Positions 45,858-55,048 of a DNA stretch of 64,000 nucleotides are shown here, piece after piece; the first letter of the stretch is position 1, and each line of letters starts with the position of its first letter. The stretch covers positions 1 to 64,000 of the forward strand of contig JAIBAN010000028.1 in the NCBI GenBank assembly GCA_019695185.1, given 5' to 3'. The position numbers and the translations under genes are program-made. Origin of the DNA: Blastocatellia bacterium (lineage in GTDB: Bacteria > Acidobacteriota > Blastocatellia > Chloracidobacteriales > Chloracidobacteriaceae). Below the pieces are notes generated by a model. That model did no database searches, was not told where the DNA came from, and saw nothing but the letters and a program-made list of their open reading frames with translations.

Positions 45858-47903
45858 ATGGCTCGACGACTGTTATGGGGAGGGATTGCGCTGCTCGGAG
45901 CCGGAGCATTGGGATTCATTGCCCTCCATCGGGGCGAAACCATCAACGCACTCTGGCTGGTAACGGCGGCACTGGCAACGTATGCGGTCGGTTACCGGTT
46001 TTACTGCCAGTTTTTGGCCAGCAAGGTTTATCAACTTGATGACGAGCGCAAAACCCCAGCCATTGCCCAGGAAGACGGGCGGGATTTTGTGCCAACCAAT
46101 CGGTGGGTGCTCTATGGTCACCATTTTGCTGCGATTGCCGGTCCGGGACCGCTGCTGGGGCCAACCCTGGCTGCCCAGTTTGGGTATCTGCCGGGAACGC
46201 TGTGGATTATCGTGGGCGTGGTGCTGGCCGGAGCCGTGCAGGATTTTGTGATTCTGGTTGGTTCGATGCGGCGCAAAGGGCGTTCCCTGGGACAGATGAC
46301 CAAAGACGAAATTGGCCCGGTGGGCGGATTTGTGGCGCTCATCACCATTTTGCTGATTATGGTGATTTTGATGGCGGTGCTGGCCTTGGTCGTGGTCAAT
46401 GCGCTGAAAAGCAGTCCGTGGGGAACCTTCACGATTGCCGCCACGATTCCAATTGCCATTGGGATGGGGTTATGGATGCGGTATGTCCGCCCCGGCAAGG
46501 TGCTGGAAGCCTCGTTGGTGGGGCTGGTTTTACTCCTGCTTTCGGTGGCTGGCGGGCGGTGGGTGGCCGAGTCAGGCTTGGCTCCGTATTTCACGTTTTC
46601 CGGAACCACACTGGCGTGGCTGCTGATTTTCTATGGGTTTGCCGCCTCGGTGCTGCCGATTTGGCTGTTGCTGGCTCCGCGTGATTATCTTTCCACCTTT
46701 GTCAAAATCGGAACGATTGCCGCCCTGGCGTTGGGCATTGGGGTGCTCCAGCCTGCCGTTCAAATGCCCGCCCTGACCCGCTTTATTGATGGAACCGGCC
46801 CGGTCTTTGCCGGCAATCTGTTTCCGTTTTGTTTTATCACGATTGCCTGCGGGGCCATTTCCGGCTTTCACGCATTGGTCAGTTCCGGTACCACGCCAAA
46901 AATGATTATGAAGGAAAGTGACGCGCCGCTGATTGGCTATGGCGGCATGCTCACCGAGTCGTTTGTGGCCGTGATGGCAATGGTGGCGGCCACGGTATTG
47001 GACCCAGGCGTTTATTTTGCCATCAATTCGCCACCGGCCCTGGTTGGCACCACCCCGGTCGAGGCGGTCAAAGTGATTCAAAACTGGGGGTTTGTCGTGA
47101 CGCCCGAAACCATGGAAACCCTGGCTCGCAACGTAGGTGAAGGCAGTTTGTGGGGCCGGACCGGCGGAGCCCCCACACTGGCGGTCGGTATGGCCAAAAT
47201 CTTTGCCGATGCAATGGGCAGCACCAGCCTGATGGCGCTTTGGTACCACTTTGCGATTATGTTCGAAGCGCTTTTCATTTTGACCACGCTGGATGCCGGA
47301 ACACGGGTCGGACGCTTTATCCTGCAGGATTTACTGGGAAATATCTGGAAACCGCTGGGACGCACGGACAGTTACCCGGCAGCCGTGCTGGCGAGTGCTT
47401 TGATTGTGGCAGGCTGGGGCTATTTTCTTTATCAGGGGGTACTTGACCCGAACGGCGGCATCAATTCGCTCTGGCCGTTGTTTGGCATTGCCAATCAGCT
47501 TTTGGCGATTGTGGCTTTGACGGTGGCAACTACGATTCTCATCCGGATAGGGAAAGCCCGTTTCACCTGGGTCACACTGGTGCCACTGGTGTGGCTCGTG
47601 TCAGTGACGTTCACGGCCACCTATCACAAAGTCTGGAATGCCGACCCGCGCATTGGGTTTCTGGCCCAGGCAGCCAAACTGGCAACCCAGCCGCTGACTC
47701 CTAAAAATGCCCAACTGATTTTCAACAACCGACTTGACGCTGCACTGGCTTTGATTTTTGTGGGGTTGGTGATTTTGGTCCTGACAACCGCCGTTATCAC
47801 CTGGGTCAAAGTGCTGGGTGGAAAGCTGGAAATTCGAGGCGACGCGGCTCCCGAAGACGGCTTGGCCGCCACTGGCTATGGCGGGCCGACCCGGTGCTGT
47901 TAG
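45858..47903 (+). CDS. cstA: CstA-family peptide/pyruvate transporter
   Basis: 681 aa with about 16-18 hydrophobic segments. The CstA signature is complete: [20 protein letters not shown] (about 90-110), then [15 protein letters not shown] and SSGTTPKMI. CstA/BtsT proteins import peptides or pyruvate under carbon limitation. AAAGGAG precedes the ATG. A divergent sigma-54 activator gene lies 228 bp away; sigma-54 control of cstA is plausible, but no -24/-12 GG-N10-GC element was verified. Confidence 0.92.
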   Translation: MARRLLWGGIALLGAGALGFIALHRGETINALWLVTAALATYAVGYRFYCQFLASKVYQLDDERKTPAIAQEDGRDFVPTNRWVLYGHHFAAIAGPGPLLGPTLAAQFGYLPGTLWIIVGVVLAGAVQDFVILVGSMRRKGRSLGQMTKDEIGPVGGFVALITILLIMVILMAVLALVVVNALKSSPWGTFTIAATIPIAIGMGLWMRYVRPGKVLEASLVGLVLLLLSVAGGRWVAESGLAPYFTFSGTTLAWLLIFYGFAASVLPIWLLLAPRDYLSTFVKIGTIAALALGIGVLQPAVQMPALTRFIDGTGPVFAGNLFPFCFITIACGAISGFHALVSSGTTPKMIMKESDAPLIGYGGMLTESFVAVMAMVAATVLDPGVYFAINSPPALVGTTPVEAVKVIQNWGFVVTPETMETLARNVGEGSLWGRTGGAPTLAVGMAKIFADAMGSTSLMALWYHFAIMFEALFILTTLDAGTRVGRFILQDLLGNIWKPLGRTDSYPAAVLASALIVAGWGYFLYQGVLDPNGGINSLWPLFGIANQLLAIVALTVATTILIRIGKARFTWVTLVPLVWLVSVTFTATYHKVWNADPRIGFLAQAAKLATQPLTPKNAQLIFNNRLDAALALIFVGLVILVLTTAVITWVKVLGGKLEIRGDAAPEDGLAATGYGGPTRCC

Positions 47904-47931
47904 TCTGGAAGAAGGGAAATCGGCTTATTGA

Positions 47932-48012
47932 AACCGCGAAACACGCGAAATACGCGAAACATAAAAACAAATTTCTTGTTCTTTTTTCGCCTATTTCGCG
48001 TGTTTCGCGGTT
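47932..48012. terminator. Perfect 21-bp inverted repeat of CGCGAAA units
   Basis: AACCGCGAAACACGCGAAAT plus A (47932-47952) is exactly repeated in reverse complement at 47992-48012, with a 39-base loop that contains a T-run (47982-47987). It lies between convergent cstA and typA and probably stops transcription from both sides. Confidence 0.7.
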
Positions 48013-48021
48013 AAAAATTGC

Positions 48022-49839
48022 TTATTCGCCTTTGTTGCGCTTGGGCCGGAAGTTGGCTGCCAACACCCGTTTCCGGATGCGAATCGAAGCCGGGGTGATT
48101 TCAACCAGTTCGTCATCGCGGATGAATTCCAGCGCCTGTTCCAGCGAAAGCTCGCGGAAGGGAATCAGCCGGATGGCTTCGTCGGCTGAGGAAGCACGCA
48201 TGTTGGTCAGTTTCTTTTCCCGCACGACGTTGACATCCAAATCCACGTCGCGGGCGTTTTCCCCAATCACCATGCCTTCATAAACCTGAGTGCCGGGTCT
48301 CAGGAACAGTTCGCCGCGTTCCTGCAAACCATAGAGCGCATACGCCGTGGCCGGACCCGGACGGTCTGCCACCAAGGCTCCGGTCAGCCGTGACTGGATT
48401 GGTCCCTGCCAGGTATCCCAGCGAAGAAAGAGCGTGTTCAGGATGCCGGTTCCCTTGGTGTCGGTCAAAAACTCGGAGCGGAACCCAATCAGGCCACGTG
48501 AAGGAATTTCAAACTCCAATCGGACCCGTCCCGTGCCGTTGTTAATCATTTTGACCATGGTTCCTTTGCGGCGGCCCATGGCTTCGGTGATGACCCCGAC
48601 AAAGGTATCAGGACAGTCAATCACGGCCAGTTCAATCGGTTCTTTTTTGACGCCGTCCTCAAGGCGGATCACCACTTCGGGCTTGGAAACCTGCATTTCG
48701 TACCCTTCGCGGCGCATCATTTCGATCAAAATCGCCAGTTGCAGTTCGCCGCGACCGGACACTTTGAGACTGTCGGTCTGTTCGGTGTCTTCAACCCGAA
48801 TCGAAACGTTCCCCAGCGTTTCCTTATAGAGCCGTTCCCGGACCTGCCGCGAAGTGACATATTTGCCTTCCTTTCCGGCAAACGGCGAGTTGTTGACGCT
48901 GAAAATCATCGAGATGGTCGGCTCGTCAATCTGAATCAGAGGCAGGGGGAGGGGATTGTCGGCATCAGCGATGGTTTCCCCGATATTGATGCCTTCGATG
49001 CCGGCCAGGGCGATGATGTCGCCGGCCCCGGCCCGGTCGCAATTGACCCGCTTCAGTCCGTCAAACGTGTAGAGTTGCGAAATTTTCTGCTTGTATTGTT
49101 CCCGGTCGCGTTTGATCACCGCCACCTGTTGGCCCATGGCAATTTCACCGGCGACAATCCGGCCCGTTCCCAACCGTCCGACATATTCATCATAGGAGAT
49201 GTTGGTAATCAGAACCTGCAAGGGGTCTTCGCGGCGGTCCAGGGGGGCGGGAATGGTTTCCAGAATCTGCTCAAAGAGCGGGCGCAAATCGGTGGATTCC
49301 TCTTCCATGCTCAGTTTGGCCATTCCGTCGCGGGCAATGGCGTAAATGATGGGAAACTCGATTTGTTCGTCACCGGCGTCAAGGTCAATAAACAGGTCAT
49401 AGACTTCGTTGACGACTTCCTGCGGGCGGGCGTCCTGCCGGTCAATCTTGTTAATGACCACAATGCACTTGAGGTTTTGTTCCAGTGCCTTGGAGAGCAC
49501 ATAACGGGTTTGCGGAAGCGGACCTTCCGAGGCATCCACCAGCAGCATCACGCCGTCCACCATTTTGAGAATGCGCTGGACTTCTCCGCCGAAATCCGAG
49601 TGGCCCGGTGTGTCGAGGATGTTGATTTTAACCCCGTTGTACTGCACGGCGGTATTTTTGGCCATAATTGTAATGCCGCGTTCCCGTTCGAGGTCCATAC
49701 TGTCCATGACCCGTTCGGCCACTTTTTCATTCGACCGAAAAAGCCCGGACTGTTTAAGCATGGAATCAACCAGCGTGGTCTTCCCGTGGTCAACGTGAGC
49801 GATGATGGCCACATTCCGAATATCTTGACGTGTTTTCAC
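48022..49839 (-). CDS. typA: Translational GTPase TypA/BipA
   Basis: 605 aa, normal length. The GTPase domain (about 1-200) has [14 protein letters not shown] (G1), ERGITI (G2), [12 protein letters not shown] (G3) and [10 protein letters not shown] (G4). EF-Tu domain 2, EF-G-like domains and the BipA C-terminal domain follow. It binds the ribosome and helps large-subunit assembly and stress growth. GTG start with AAGGAA upstream. Confidence 0.97.
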   Translation of the reverse strand: MKTRQDIRNVAIIAHVDHGKTTLVDSMLKQSGLFRSNEKVAERVMDSMDLERERGITIMAKNTAVQYNGVKINILDTPGHSDFGGEVQRILKMVDGVMLLVDASEGPLPQTRYVLSKALEQNLKCIVVINKIDRQDARPQEVVNEVYDLFIDLDAGDEQIEFPIIYAIARDGMAKLSMEEESTDLRPLFEQILETIPAPLDRREDPLQVLITNISYDEYVGRLGTGRIVAGEIAMGQQVAVIKRDREQYKQKISQLYTFDGLKRVNCDRAGAGDIIALAGIEGINIGETIADADNPLPLPLIQIDEPTISMIFSVNNSPFAGKEGKYVTSRQVRERLYKETLGNVSIRVEDTEQTDSLKVSGRGELQLAILIEMMRREGYEMQVSKPEVVIRLEDGVKKEPIELAVIDCPDTFVGVITEAMGRRKGTMVKMINNGTGRVRLEFEIPSRGLIGFRSEFLTDTKGTGILNTLFLRWDTWQGPIQSRLTGALVADRPGPATAYALYGLQERGELFLRPGTQVYEGMVIGENARDVDLDVNVVREKKLTNMRASSADEAIRLIPFRELSLEQALEFIRDDELVEITPASIRIRKRVLAANFRPKRNKGE

Positions 49840-49859
49840 AAAAATTCCTTTTTGAATAA

Positions 49860-49997
49860 GGTCCAGGGTTCAGGGTTCGGGGTTCAGAGTTCAGGGTTCA
49901 GGGAGTTAGATTTCCTGTATGTCAGTTTGTCTGAGCGTTTCTGAAAGTAGGATTGCAGGTATACCCTGAACCCTGAACCCTAGACCCTGAACCCGAA
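49860..49997. repeat. Inverted GGGTTCA / CCCTGAA heptamer arrays
   Basis: About five GGGTTCA units (49864-49906) face four CCCTGAA/CCCTAGA units (49964-49995), in the 284-bp gap upstream of typA. Confidence 0.75.
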
Positions 49998-50065
49998 GGT
50001 AAACCGGCCATCATCCGCATTTCCCCCGGTCTCGTCAATCCCTGGCGGGCAAGTTCCTGAAAAGA

Positions 50066-50095
50066 CAAAACAAAAAGGCCGCCCGAAGGCGGCCT
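50066..50095 (-). terminator. Rho-independent terminator
   Basis: On the minus strand AGGCCGCC, a four-base loop and GGCGGCCT are followed by TTTTGTTTTGT. It lies 28 bp past the stop of the secreted-protein gene that begins at 51065. Confidence 0.88.
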
Positions 50096-50123
50096 GCTGG
50101 TAAGCAACTTTAGTTGAAAAGGG

Positions 50124-51065
50124 CTATTGCTGCTCGATGGAGTCTCCGACAAGTGCCTCGGTCGCAACTCTGGTTACAAGACAGGTAGCCGTTCCACCAT
50201 CTGCCCGCAAAACAATCAATTCACCAACCGTCGTCCGGGGCAGGGTGTTGCGCGGAGTTTGTTCAATGACTTTGGGGCGGTTTTTCCGGGAACCGGTCAA
50301 CGAGGAATTATCCACTGTGTGAAACTGGTCACTGGGGAACCCGTTGCTGCGGTGGGGGCCAATTTCATCATCACGGTAATGGGTGATAGTGCCGCCACCC
50401 AGTTTGCGGTAAACCGTCAGATAATCACCAACTTTGACGCCATTGTCGACTCCGACATTGACATACACAATATCATTGGGCCCCAACAATTCGCGGGCTG
50501 ACCGGGCCGCCACAATTTTCCCAGTGGCACGTCCGGTTGGATTGGCAACCACCGACAGGGGTTTATACAGGCGGGCTGAAGGGCTCACTCGTTTTTCATA
50601 CGGAACCACCGCATCACCCATGTAAATGTCAGAGCAGGATGTCTTAATCTGAGCTGTCGCGGTGGTGTCAGTGACCCCAATAATGCGCAACAGTCCCAGT
50701 TCATAAACCAGGGTGCCATAGGTTTTGCCCCGTTCCTTAGGGTCTTTGACAGGGCCGACATTGCGAACGACTTGATATTCGGCTCCGACCTGAAGATTGG
50801 CTCCCCGCCCTTTGTTCAGGTACACAATATCGTTTTGTGAGATCAGGTCTGTGGATGCTTCCCGTTCCATTCCGACGATTTGAATATCTTCAGGCAACGG
50901 TGTGGGTGCAATAAAGCCCGCACAGGCAAGCGTCAGTTCTGCGGCCACTGGTCTCGTCGCTTCCTGATTTTGCGCGGTGACGGGATGCCCAACAAAAACA
51001 CTTGACGATGTCAAGACTGCGGCAAACGTTCCTGTGAAGAGCAGTTTCTTCAAATTGGATGCCAT
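50124..51065 (-). CDS. Secreted protein with two related beta repeats
   Basis: 313 aa. A signal peptide (about 1-32, ending VTAQ) is followed by two similar segments: NDIVYLNKGRGANLQVGAEY (about 80-100) and NDIVYVNVGVDNGVKVGDYL (about 200-220), each followed by a YxVxRxxG strand; a third shorter copy (VGELIVLRADGGTATCLVTR) ends the protein. The pattern resembles the C-terminal domain of FlgT-like or SH3-like secreted proteins, but I cannot name the family with confidence. It has a GGAGGAG ribosome site and its own terminator. Confidence 0.75.
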   Translation of the reverse strand: MASNLKKLLFTGTFAAVLTSSSVFVGHPVTAQNQEATRPVAAELTLACAGFIAPTPLPEDIQIVGMEREASTDLISQNDIVYLNKGRGANLQVGAEYQVVRNVGPVKDPKERGKTYGTLVYELGLLRIIGVTDTTATAQIKTSCSDIYMGDAVVPYEKRVSPSARLYKPLSVVANPTGRATGKIVAARSARELLGPNDIVYVNVGVDNGVKVGDYLTVYRKLGGGTITHYRDDEIGPHRSNGFPSDQFHTVDNSSLTGSRKNRPKVIEQTPRNTLPRTTVGELIVLRADGGTATCLVTRVATEALVGDSIEQQ

Positions 51066-51374
51066 GATCTCCTCCGAAACAGGGAAAAAAGGTCGTGTTT
51101 GTACAAAGATTTCAAAACCGAACTGACTCAGCCGGTAAATATGAGTTGCGTTGTACCCTGGATGAAAAGCGTTTGGTAGGCGGTGGAACCTTACCAGAGT
51201 TGGTAGGGAGCGTCAATAATTCAATTTACCGGGGGTTGGGTATTGGATATCAGGGCTCTTTTTTTCAGTCGTTTGTTGAAATTTTCGACCATTTTCACAA
51301 GGGCAGCTCAGGAAAACCCAGAAATGCGCCCTTGGCCGGAAACGAAGCCCCGATACCCGATACCTGATACCCGA
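51066..51374. repeat. 309-bp gap with GATACCC heptamers
   Basis: The right end (51349-51376) has four (C)GATACC(C) heptamers directly before the dnaJ stop. A loose inverted partner GGGTATTGGATATCAGGG lies at 51237-51255. The rest is unique sequence with the presumed promoter of the secreted-protein gene; no gene is supported. Confidence 0.55.
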
Positions 51375-52478
51375 TTATCCGAAAATATCTTTGACCTTAT
51401 CGAAGAGACCTTTTTCCTCTTTGGTTTCAATTTTGGCAAAGTCCTCGAGCAAGCGGCGTTGTTCACGGGTCAGTCGGGTTGGGGTCACCAGATTGACCGC
51501 CACCAGCAAGTCGCCCTTGCCCCGCCCGGAAAGTGAGACAATCCCTTTGTTGCGCAGGCGGAACACGGTGCCGGTCTGGGTTCCTTCGGGAATGGTCAGG
51601 GTCTCTTCACCTTCCAGGGTGGGAACTTTGATTTCCGCTCCCAAAGCGGCCTGGGTGAAGGTAATCGGCACAGTGCAATAAAGGTTGTTGTCCTGGCGCG
51701 AAAAAACCTCGTGCTCTTTGATGTGAATCACCACATACAAATCACCCGCCGGGCCACCGCCAATGCCAGCCTCGCCCTCGCCCTGGACCCGGAGCCGGGC
51801 CCCACTGTCAACACCGGCTGGAATGCGAATTTCAAGTGTCTTCTCTTTTTGAATCCGACCGTCACCGCGACAGTCCTTGCACACGTTTTTGATGATGCGT
51901 CCGGTTCCGCGACAGGCGGAACAGGTGCGGCTGACACTGAAAAAACCTTGTTGGTAGCGGACCTGACCGCTGCCGCTACAGGTGGAACATTCCACCGGCG
52001 TGGTTCCCGGTGCGGCTCCTGAACCCGTGCAGGTGCCACAGGATTCCAGGCGCGGCACACGAATTTGGGTGCGGACGCCGGCAGCGGCATCTTCAAGCGA
52101 GATTTCCAGGTCATAGCGTAAATCCGCCCCCCGTTGAACCTGGCTCTGGCGGCGCGCACCACCAAAATTAAACCCGAATAAATCACCCAGAATGTCTTCA
52201 AAACCGGGAAACCCGCCAAACCCGGCGGCACCGGCTCCGGCAGCCGATGAGCCAACACCGGCATGACCAAACCGGTCATAGCGGGCCCGCTGGTTTGCGT
52301 CGGAGAGCACGCCATAGGCTTCAGCGGCTTCCTTGAATTTCTCTTCGGCTTCTGCGTTGTCGGGGTTTTTGTCGGGATGGTATTTGACCGCCAGTTTTCG
52401 ATAGGCGCTTTTCAGTTCGCTGTCACTGGCGTCCCGGTTGACGCCCAGCACTTCATAATAATCGCGTTTGGTTGACAT
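51375..52478 (-). CDS. dnaJ: Chaperone DnaJ
   Basis: 367 aa, full type I DnaJ. J domain (about 1-68, HPD in YHPDKNPD), Gly/Phe-rich linker, four CxxCxGxG zinc repeats ([32 protein letters not shown]), then the C-terminal client-binding domains. It stimulates DnaK ATPase and binds unfolded proteins. No dnaK or grpE is adjacent. ATG 52478 begins [11 protein letters not shown]; a TTG at 52493 is a weaker alternative. Confidence 0.96.
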   Translation of the reverse strand: MSTKRDYYEVLGVNRDASDSELKSAYRKLAVKYHPDKNPDNAEAEEKFKEAAEAYGVLSDANQRARYDRFGHAGVGSSAAGAGAAGFGGFPGFEDILGDLFGFNFGGARRQSQVQRGADLRYDLEISLEDAAAGVRTQIRVPRLESCGTCTGSGAAPGTTPVECSTCSGSGQVRYQQGFFSVSRTCSACRGTGRIIKNVCKDCRGDGRIQKEKTLEIRIPAGVDSGARLRVQGEGEAGIGGGPAGDLYVVIHIKEHEVFSRQDNNLYCTVPITFTQAALGAEIKVPTLEGEETLTIPEGTQTGTVFRLRNKGIVSLSGRGKGDLLVAVNLVTPTRLTREQRRLLEDFAKIETKEEKGLFDKVKDIFG

Positions 52479-52590
52479 TTCCGTTTTCGACAATCCTTCT
52501 TGCAGTGAAGTTTTAGGCTATACAGGAAAAAAGCGAACATATCATGCTCGCTTTGGTCCATGCACGTCCAGTCGCCGTGAAGTGTCAGGA

Positions 52591-52685
52591 GCCTGTGCAA
52601 TTTGCGGTTTGCGATTTTAAGAGAGGGAAAAGGGGGCCATCAGCGGCAACCGTTTCATAAATCGCAAACCGCAAATCGCACAGGC
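52591..52685. terminator. 27-bp inverted repeat (one mismatch)
   Basis: GCCTGTGCAATTTGCGGTTT plus GCGATTT (52591-52617) pairs with 52659-52685 across 41 bases. The arms contain GCGATTT units also found at 16.7 and 24.3 kb. It separates dnaJ from the TPR gene upstream of it on the minus strand. Confidence 0.7.
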
Positions 52686-52687
52686 CG

Positions 52688-53959
52688 TTATGCTTTTTTC
52701 AGTTTCTTTTTTGCTTCACCGTAGGAAAGCGCCCGTTCCAGGTTATTTTGCTTGGAATCCACAATCTGTTGGTAGATTTTCTGCGCTTCAGCCGTTTCAC
52801 CGGTTTTGTCATAGGCTCGTGCCAACAGCAGGAGGTGAAATTCATCGCCTGGACGCGACTGTTTAAGATGCTCGACGGCAGCCTTGTAGTCGCCGTTTTC
52901 CAGTTTCAGATAGCCAGCAATGTAGTGGTAGGAAGGCCAAAATTCTTTCCCTCGTTCGCCCCCTTCTTCAATCAGCTTTTTGATGTATTCAGCTTCCTTC
53001 CAGGCTTCTTCGTGTTTGCCCATTTTGGCCAGCACACGGCCCCGCCCATGGTGCATGCGACCCATCCAGATGGTTTTTTCCTGGTCGTTCATGGTGCTGC
53101 CGGGAACAGTTTTATAGCCGGCTTCATAGGATTTGAGGGCTTCTTCCAGCCGTCCGTTTTCCAGTTGCAGGCGGGCGATGGAATTCCAAACAAACACCGC
53201 CGGCAACTCAGGGAAACCGTCCGTTTTTTCATAGAGTTCACGATAGGTCTGGAGCGTCTTCAGGGCCGCTGCCAGGTTTCCTTCATAGACATAGGTGTAA
53301 GCCGTGCCATAGTAAGGCAGAAAGGGAGCCGTTGCAGGGGCTTTTTTGGCAATGGCTGTTCCATAGAGGTCACGGGCTTTCTTGTAATCATCTTTGAGCA
53401 GGGCCAGGGTTCCCAGCATGGCATGGACGCGTGGGGTGCTGCCGTCCAGTTTAAGGGCCTGTTCAAAAGCTGCCTGGGCCTGATCCGGTTGCCCGGTATT
53501 GAGGGAAATCTGCCCAATCATCATCCGGACTTTCCGATCTTCCGGATACTGCACTGCCAGTTCCTGAAAAATCTTGAGGGCGTCAGCCGCTTTTTGGGCC
53601 CGGACCAGGGAAACGGCCTCCAGATAACGGCGCTCTCCTTCCGAGGCTTTTTTGACCAGTTCCAAAGCTTTTTCCATTTCCGGTTGCCCGGCAGCCGGAG
53701 TCGGACTGGTTACCGCCACCAGGTAATGGGCAAAGGCAAAATCCGGGTCGGCTGCCACTGCCTTTTTGGCATTGCCGTTGATCTGCTGGGGAAACTGAAA
53801 ACTCTCGACACCCCGAATGGCCTCAGCCACGTATTTTTCAGCTTCCTTTGATTTGGTGGTAAACGGGACGGCCTTTCCAGCCGCTTCCGCCTGCATAACC
53901 GTCAACAGGATGGCGACGGCCATTGCGCCGAGAAAGCGCAAACTTTTCCCAAGTTTCAT
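52688..53959 (-). CDS. Secreted TPR-repeat protein
   Basis: 423 aa. A signal peptide (about 1-27, ending AEA-AGK) is followed by about nine TPR or TPR-like repeats through the whole protein (for example FAHYLVAVTS, ALKLDGSTPRVHAMLGTLAL, HLLLLARAYDKTGETAEAQK). No catalytic domain. It probably mediates protein contacts in the periplasm. ATG 53959 has GGAGGAG upstream; a longer frame to 54034 lacks signal-peptide features. Confidence 0.85.
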   Translation of the reverse strand: MKLGKSLRFLGAMAVAILLTVMQAEAAGKAVPFTTKSKEAEKYVAEAIRGVESFQFPQQINGNAKKAVAADPDFAFAHYLVAVTSPTPAAGQPEMEKALELVKKASEGERRYLEAVSLVRAQKAADALKIFQELAVQYPEDRKVRMMIGQISLNTGQPDQAQAAFEQALKLDGSTPRVHAMLGTLALLKDDYKKARDLYGTAIAKKAPATAPFLPYYGTAYTYVYEGNLAAALKTLQTYRELYEKTDGFPELPAVFVWNSIARLQLENGRLEEALKSYEAGYKTVPGSTMNDQEKTIWMGRMHHGRGRVLAKMGKHEEAWKEAEYIKKLIEEGGERGKEFWPSYHYIAGYLKLENGDYKAAVEHLKQSRPGDEFHLLLLARAYDKTGETAEAQKIYQQIVDSKQNNLERALSYGEAKKKLKKA

Positions 53960-54260
53960 GATGCTGCTCCTCCATGTGAAAGCAAGCGAATGACCGCTTG
54001 GAGTCAGTCTCCTTGCTTGCGTGATGTTCCGCAAAAATTTGATTTGAAGTTCAAGAAGGATTGAACGGTACAGAAATGTCGTCGCCCCATACGGAACGCA
54101 ACCTGTTTGGTTTCACTGGCAAGGTAAAAGAAATGTAAATGAATAAACCTGGGTTTTCAGAAGCCGGTTGAGGCGGGCAGCAGATGGGCAGACAGAATCT
54201 TGGGCAGGCAACAAACCGGGGCCGGCAGGAAAGCTGCAAGTCCCGGTTTGGTTGGAGGTG
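53960..54260. other. 301-bp gap
   Basis: Mostly unique sequence. CAAACCGGG (54212-54220) pairs with CCCGGTTTG (54242-54250), forming a hairpin just past the stop of the minus-strand lipoprotein gene, but there is no T-run. No gene is supported. Confidence 0.5.
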
Positions 54261-54863
54261 TTACTTGGCCGCAAACTCAACTAACTCAACTGTGGTTTCG
54301 ATGGGATTGGAACCACCCATTTTGGTGTGGGATTTGACTATCAGGCCAGGCACCTGCTGTGAAATCCAAACTTTCATGGAAAAAGGGTTGCCTTCATTGT
54401 TTTCGATTTCCATCCATCTGCACGGCAGAACCTGACCATTCACGGTCACATCCTCAACCCCTTCCTGCTTGGGCGTTGCCGGAGCGCGCATGTTACCCAG
54501 CGCCAGATTTCCAGCGGAAGAAAGAGGAATCTCGTTTTTGATTTTGGTTTGACTGCCCATGGTGACGGTGTCCATTTCCACCACTGCCTTATCCGAGGTT
54601 TTTTCGAGCATGGTGTAGGTAATGGTACTGGTCAAAACCGTGGGTTTTCCTCCTTCAGTGGTATTGACCACGGTTTTGGTTTTGGCGTAGGAGCCCACAT
54701 TAAAGGCAGCCCACGGGTGCAGCCCTGCGGTGGTCCGGGTGCCGGAGGAAGGTTCGGCTTTGGTTTCGGTCCGGGTTGGCGGATTTTCTGTTTTGGCAGG
54801 AGGCGGCGTGCTGCACGCAGCACAGAGCAAGGCAAACAAACAACCGTAAAGCACATGTTTCAT
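54261..54863 (-). CDS. Lipoprotein of unknown function
   Basis: 200 aa. A lipobox (LLCAAC, lipidated Cys near residue 17) is followed by a Pro/Thr/Glu-rich linker and a domain of about 150 residues with WAAFNVGSYAKTKTVVN, SDKAVVEMDTVTMG and KVWISQQVPGLIVKSHTKMG. The domain is beta-rich and unrecognised. The gene is divergent from the secreted CHAT protein gene. Confidence 0.75.
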   Translation of the reverse strand: MKHVLYGCLFALLCAACSTPPPAKTENPPTRTETKAEPSSGTRTTAGLHPWAAFNVGSYAKTKTVVNTTEGGKPTVLTSTITYTMLEKTSDKAVVEMDTVTMGSQTKIKNEIPLSSAGNLALGNMRAPATPKQEGVEDVTVNGQVLPCRWMEIENNEGNPFSMKVWISQQVPGLIVKSHTKMGGSNPIETTVELVEFAAK

Positions 54864-55048
54864 AGCAGGCAACTTTGAGAAAACTGTTGGTCAGGATTGA
54901 AAAGACGGCATGCTGCCTGAACCGGCAGGCGACATCAAGGCCGAAATTTTTTTGGTGGCAGCCATCCAAATCTGGCTGCACCTCCGTATTGGCCCGGTAT
55001 ACCAGTCCAAATGCAGCCACCGCACATCTTTTTTTATGGAAAAAGAAT

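Noticed and set aside
48739-49944. 401-codon plus-strand open frame
   Set aside because: Antisense of typA, which matches its family over its full length.
52748-53851. 367-codon plus-strand open frame
   Set aside because: Antisense of the TPR gene; Phe-rich composition is typical of a shadow of Lys/Glu-rich coding sequence.
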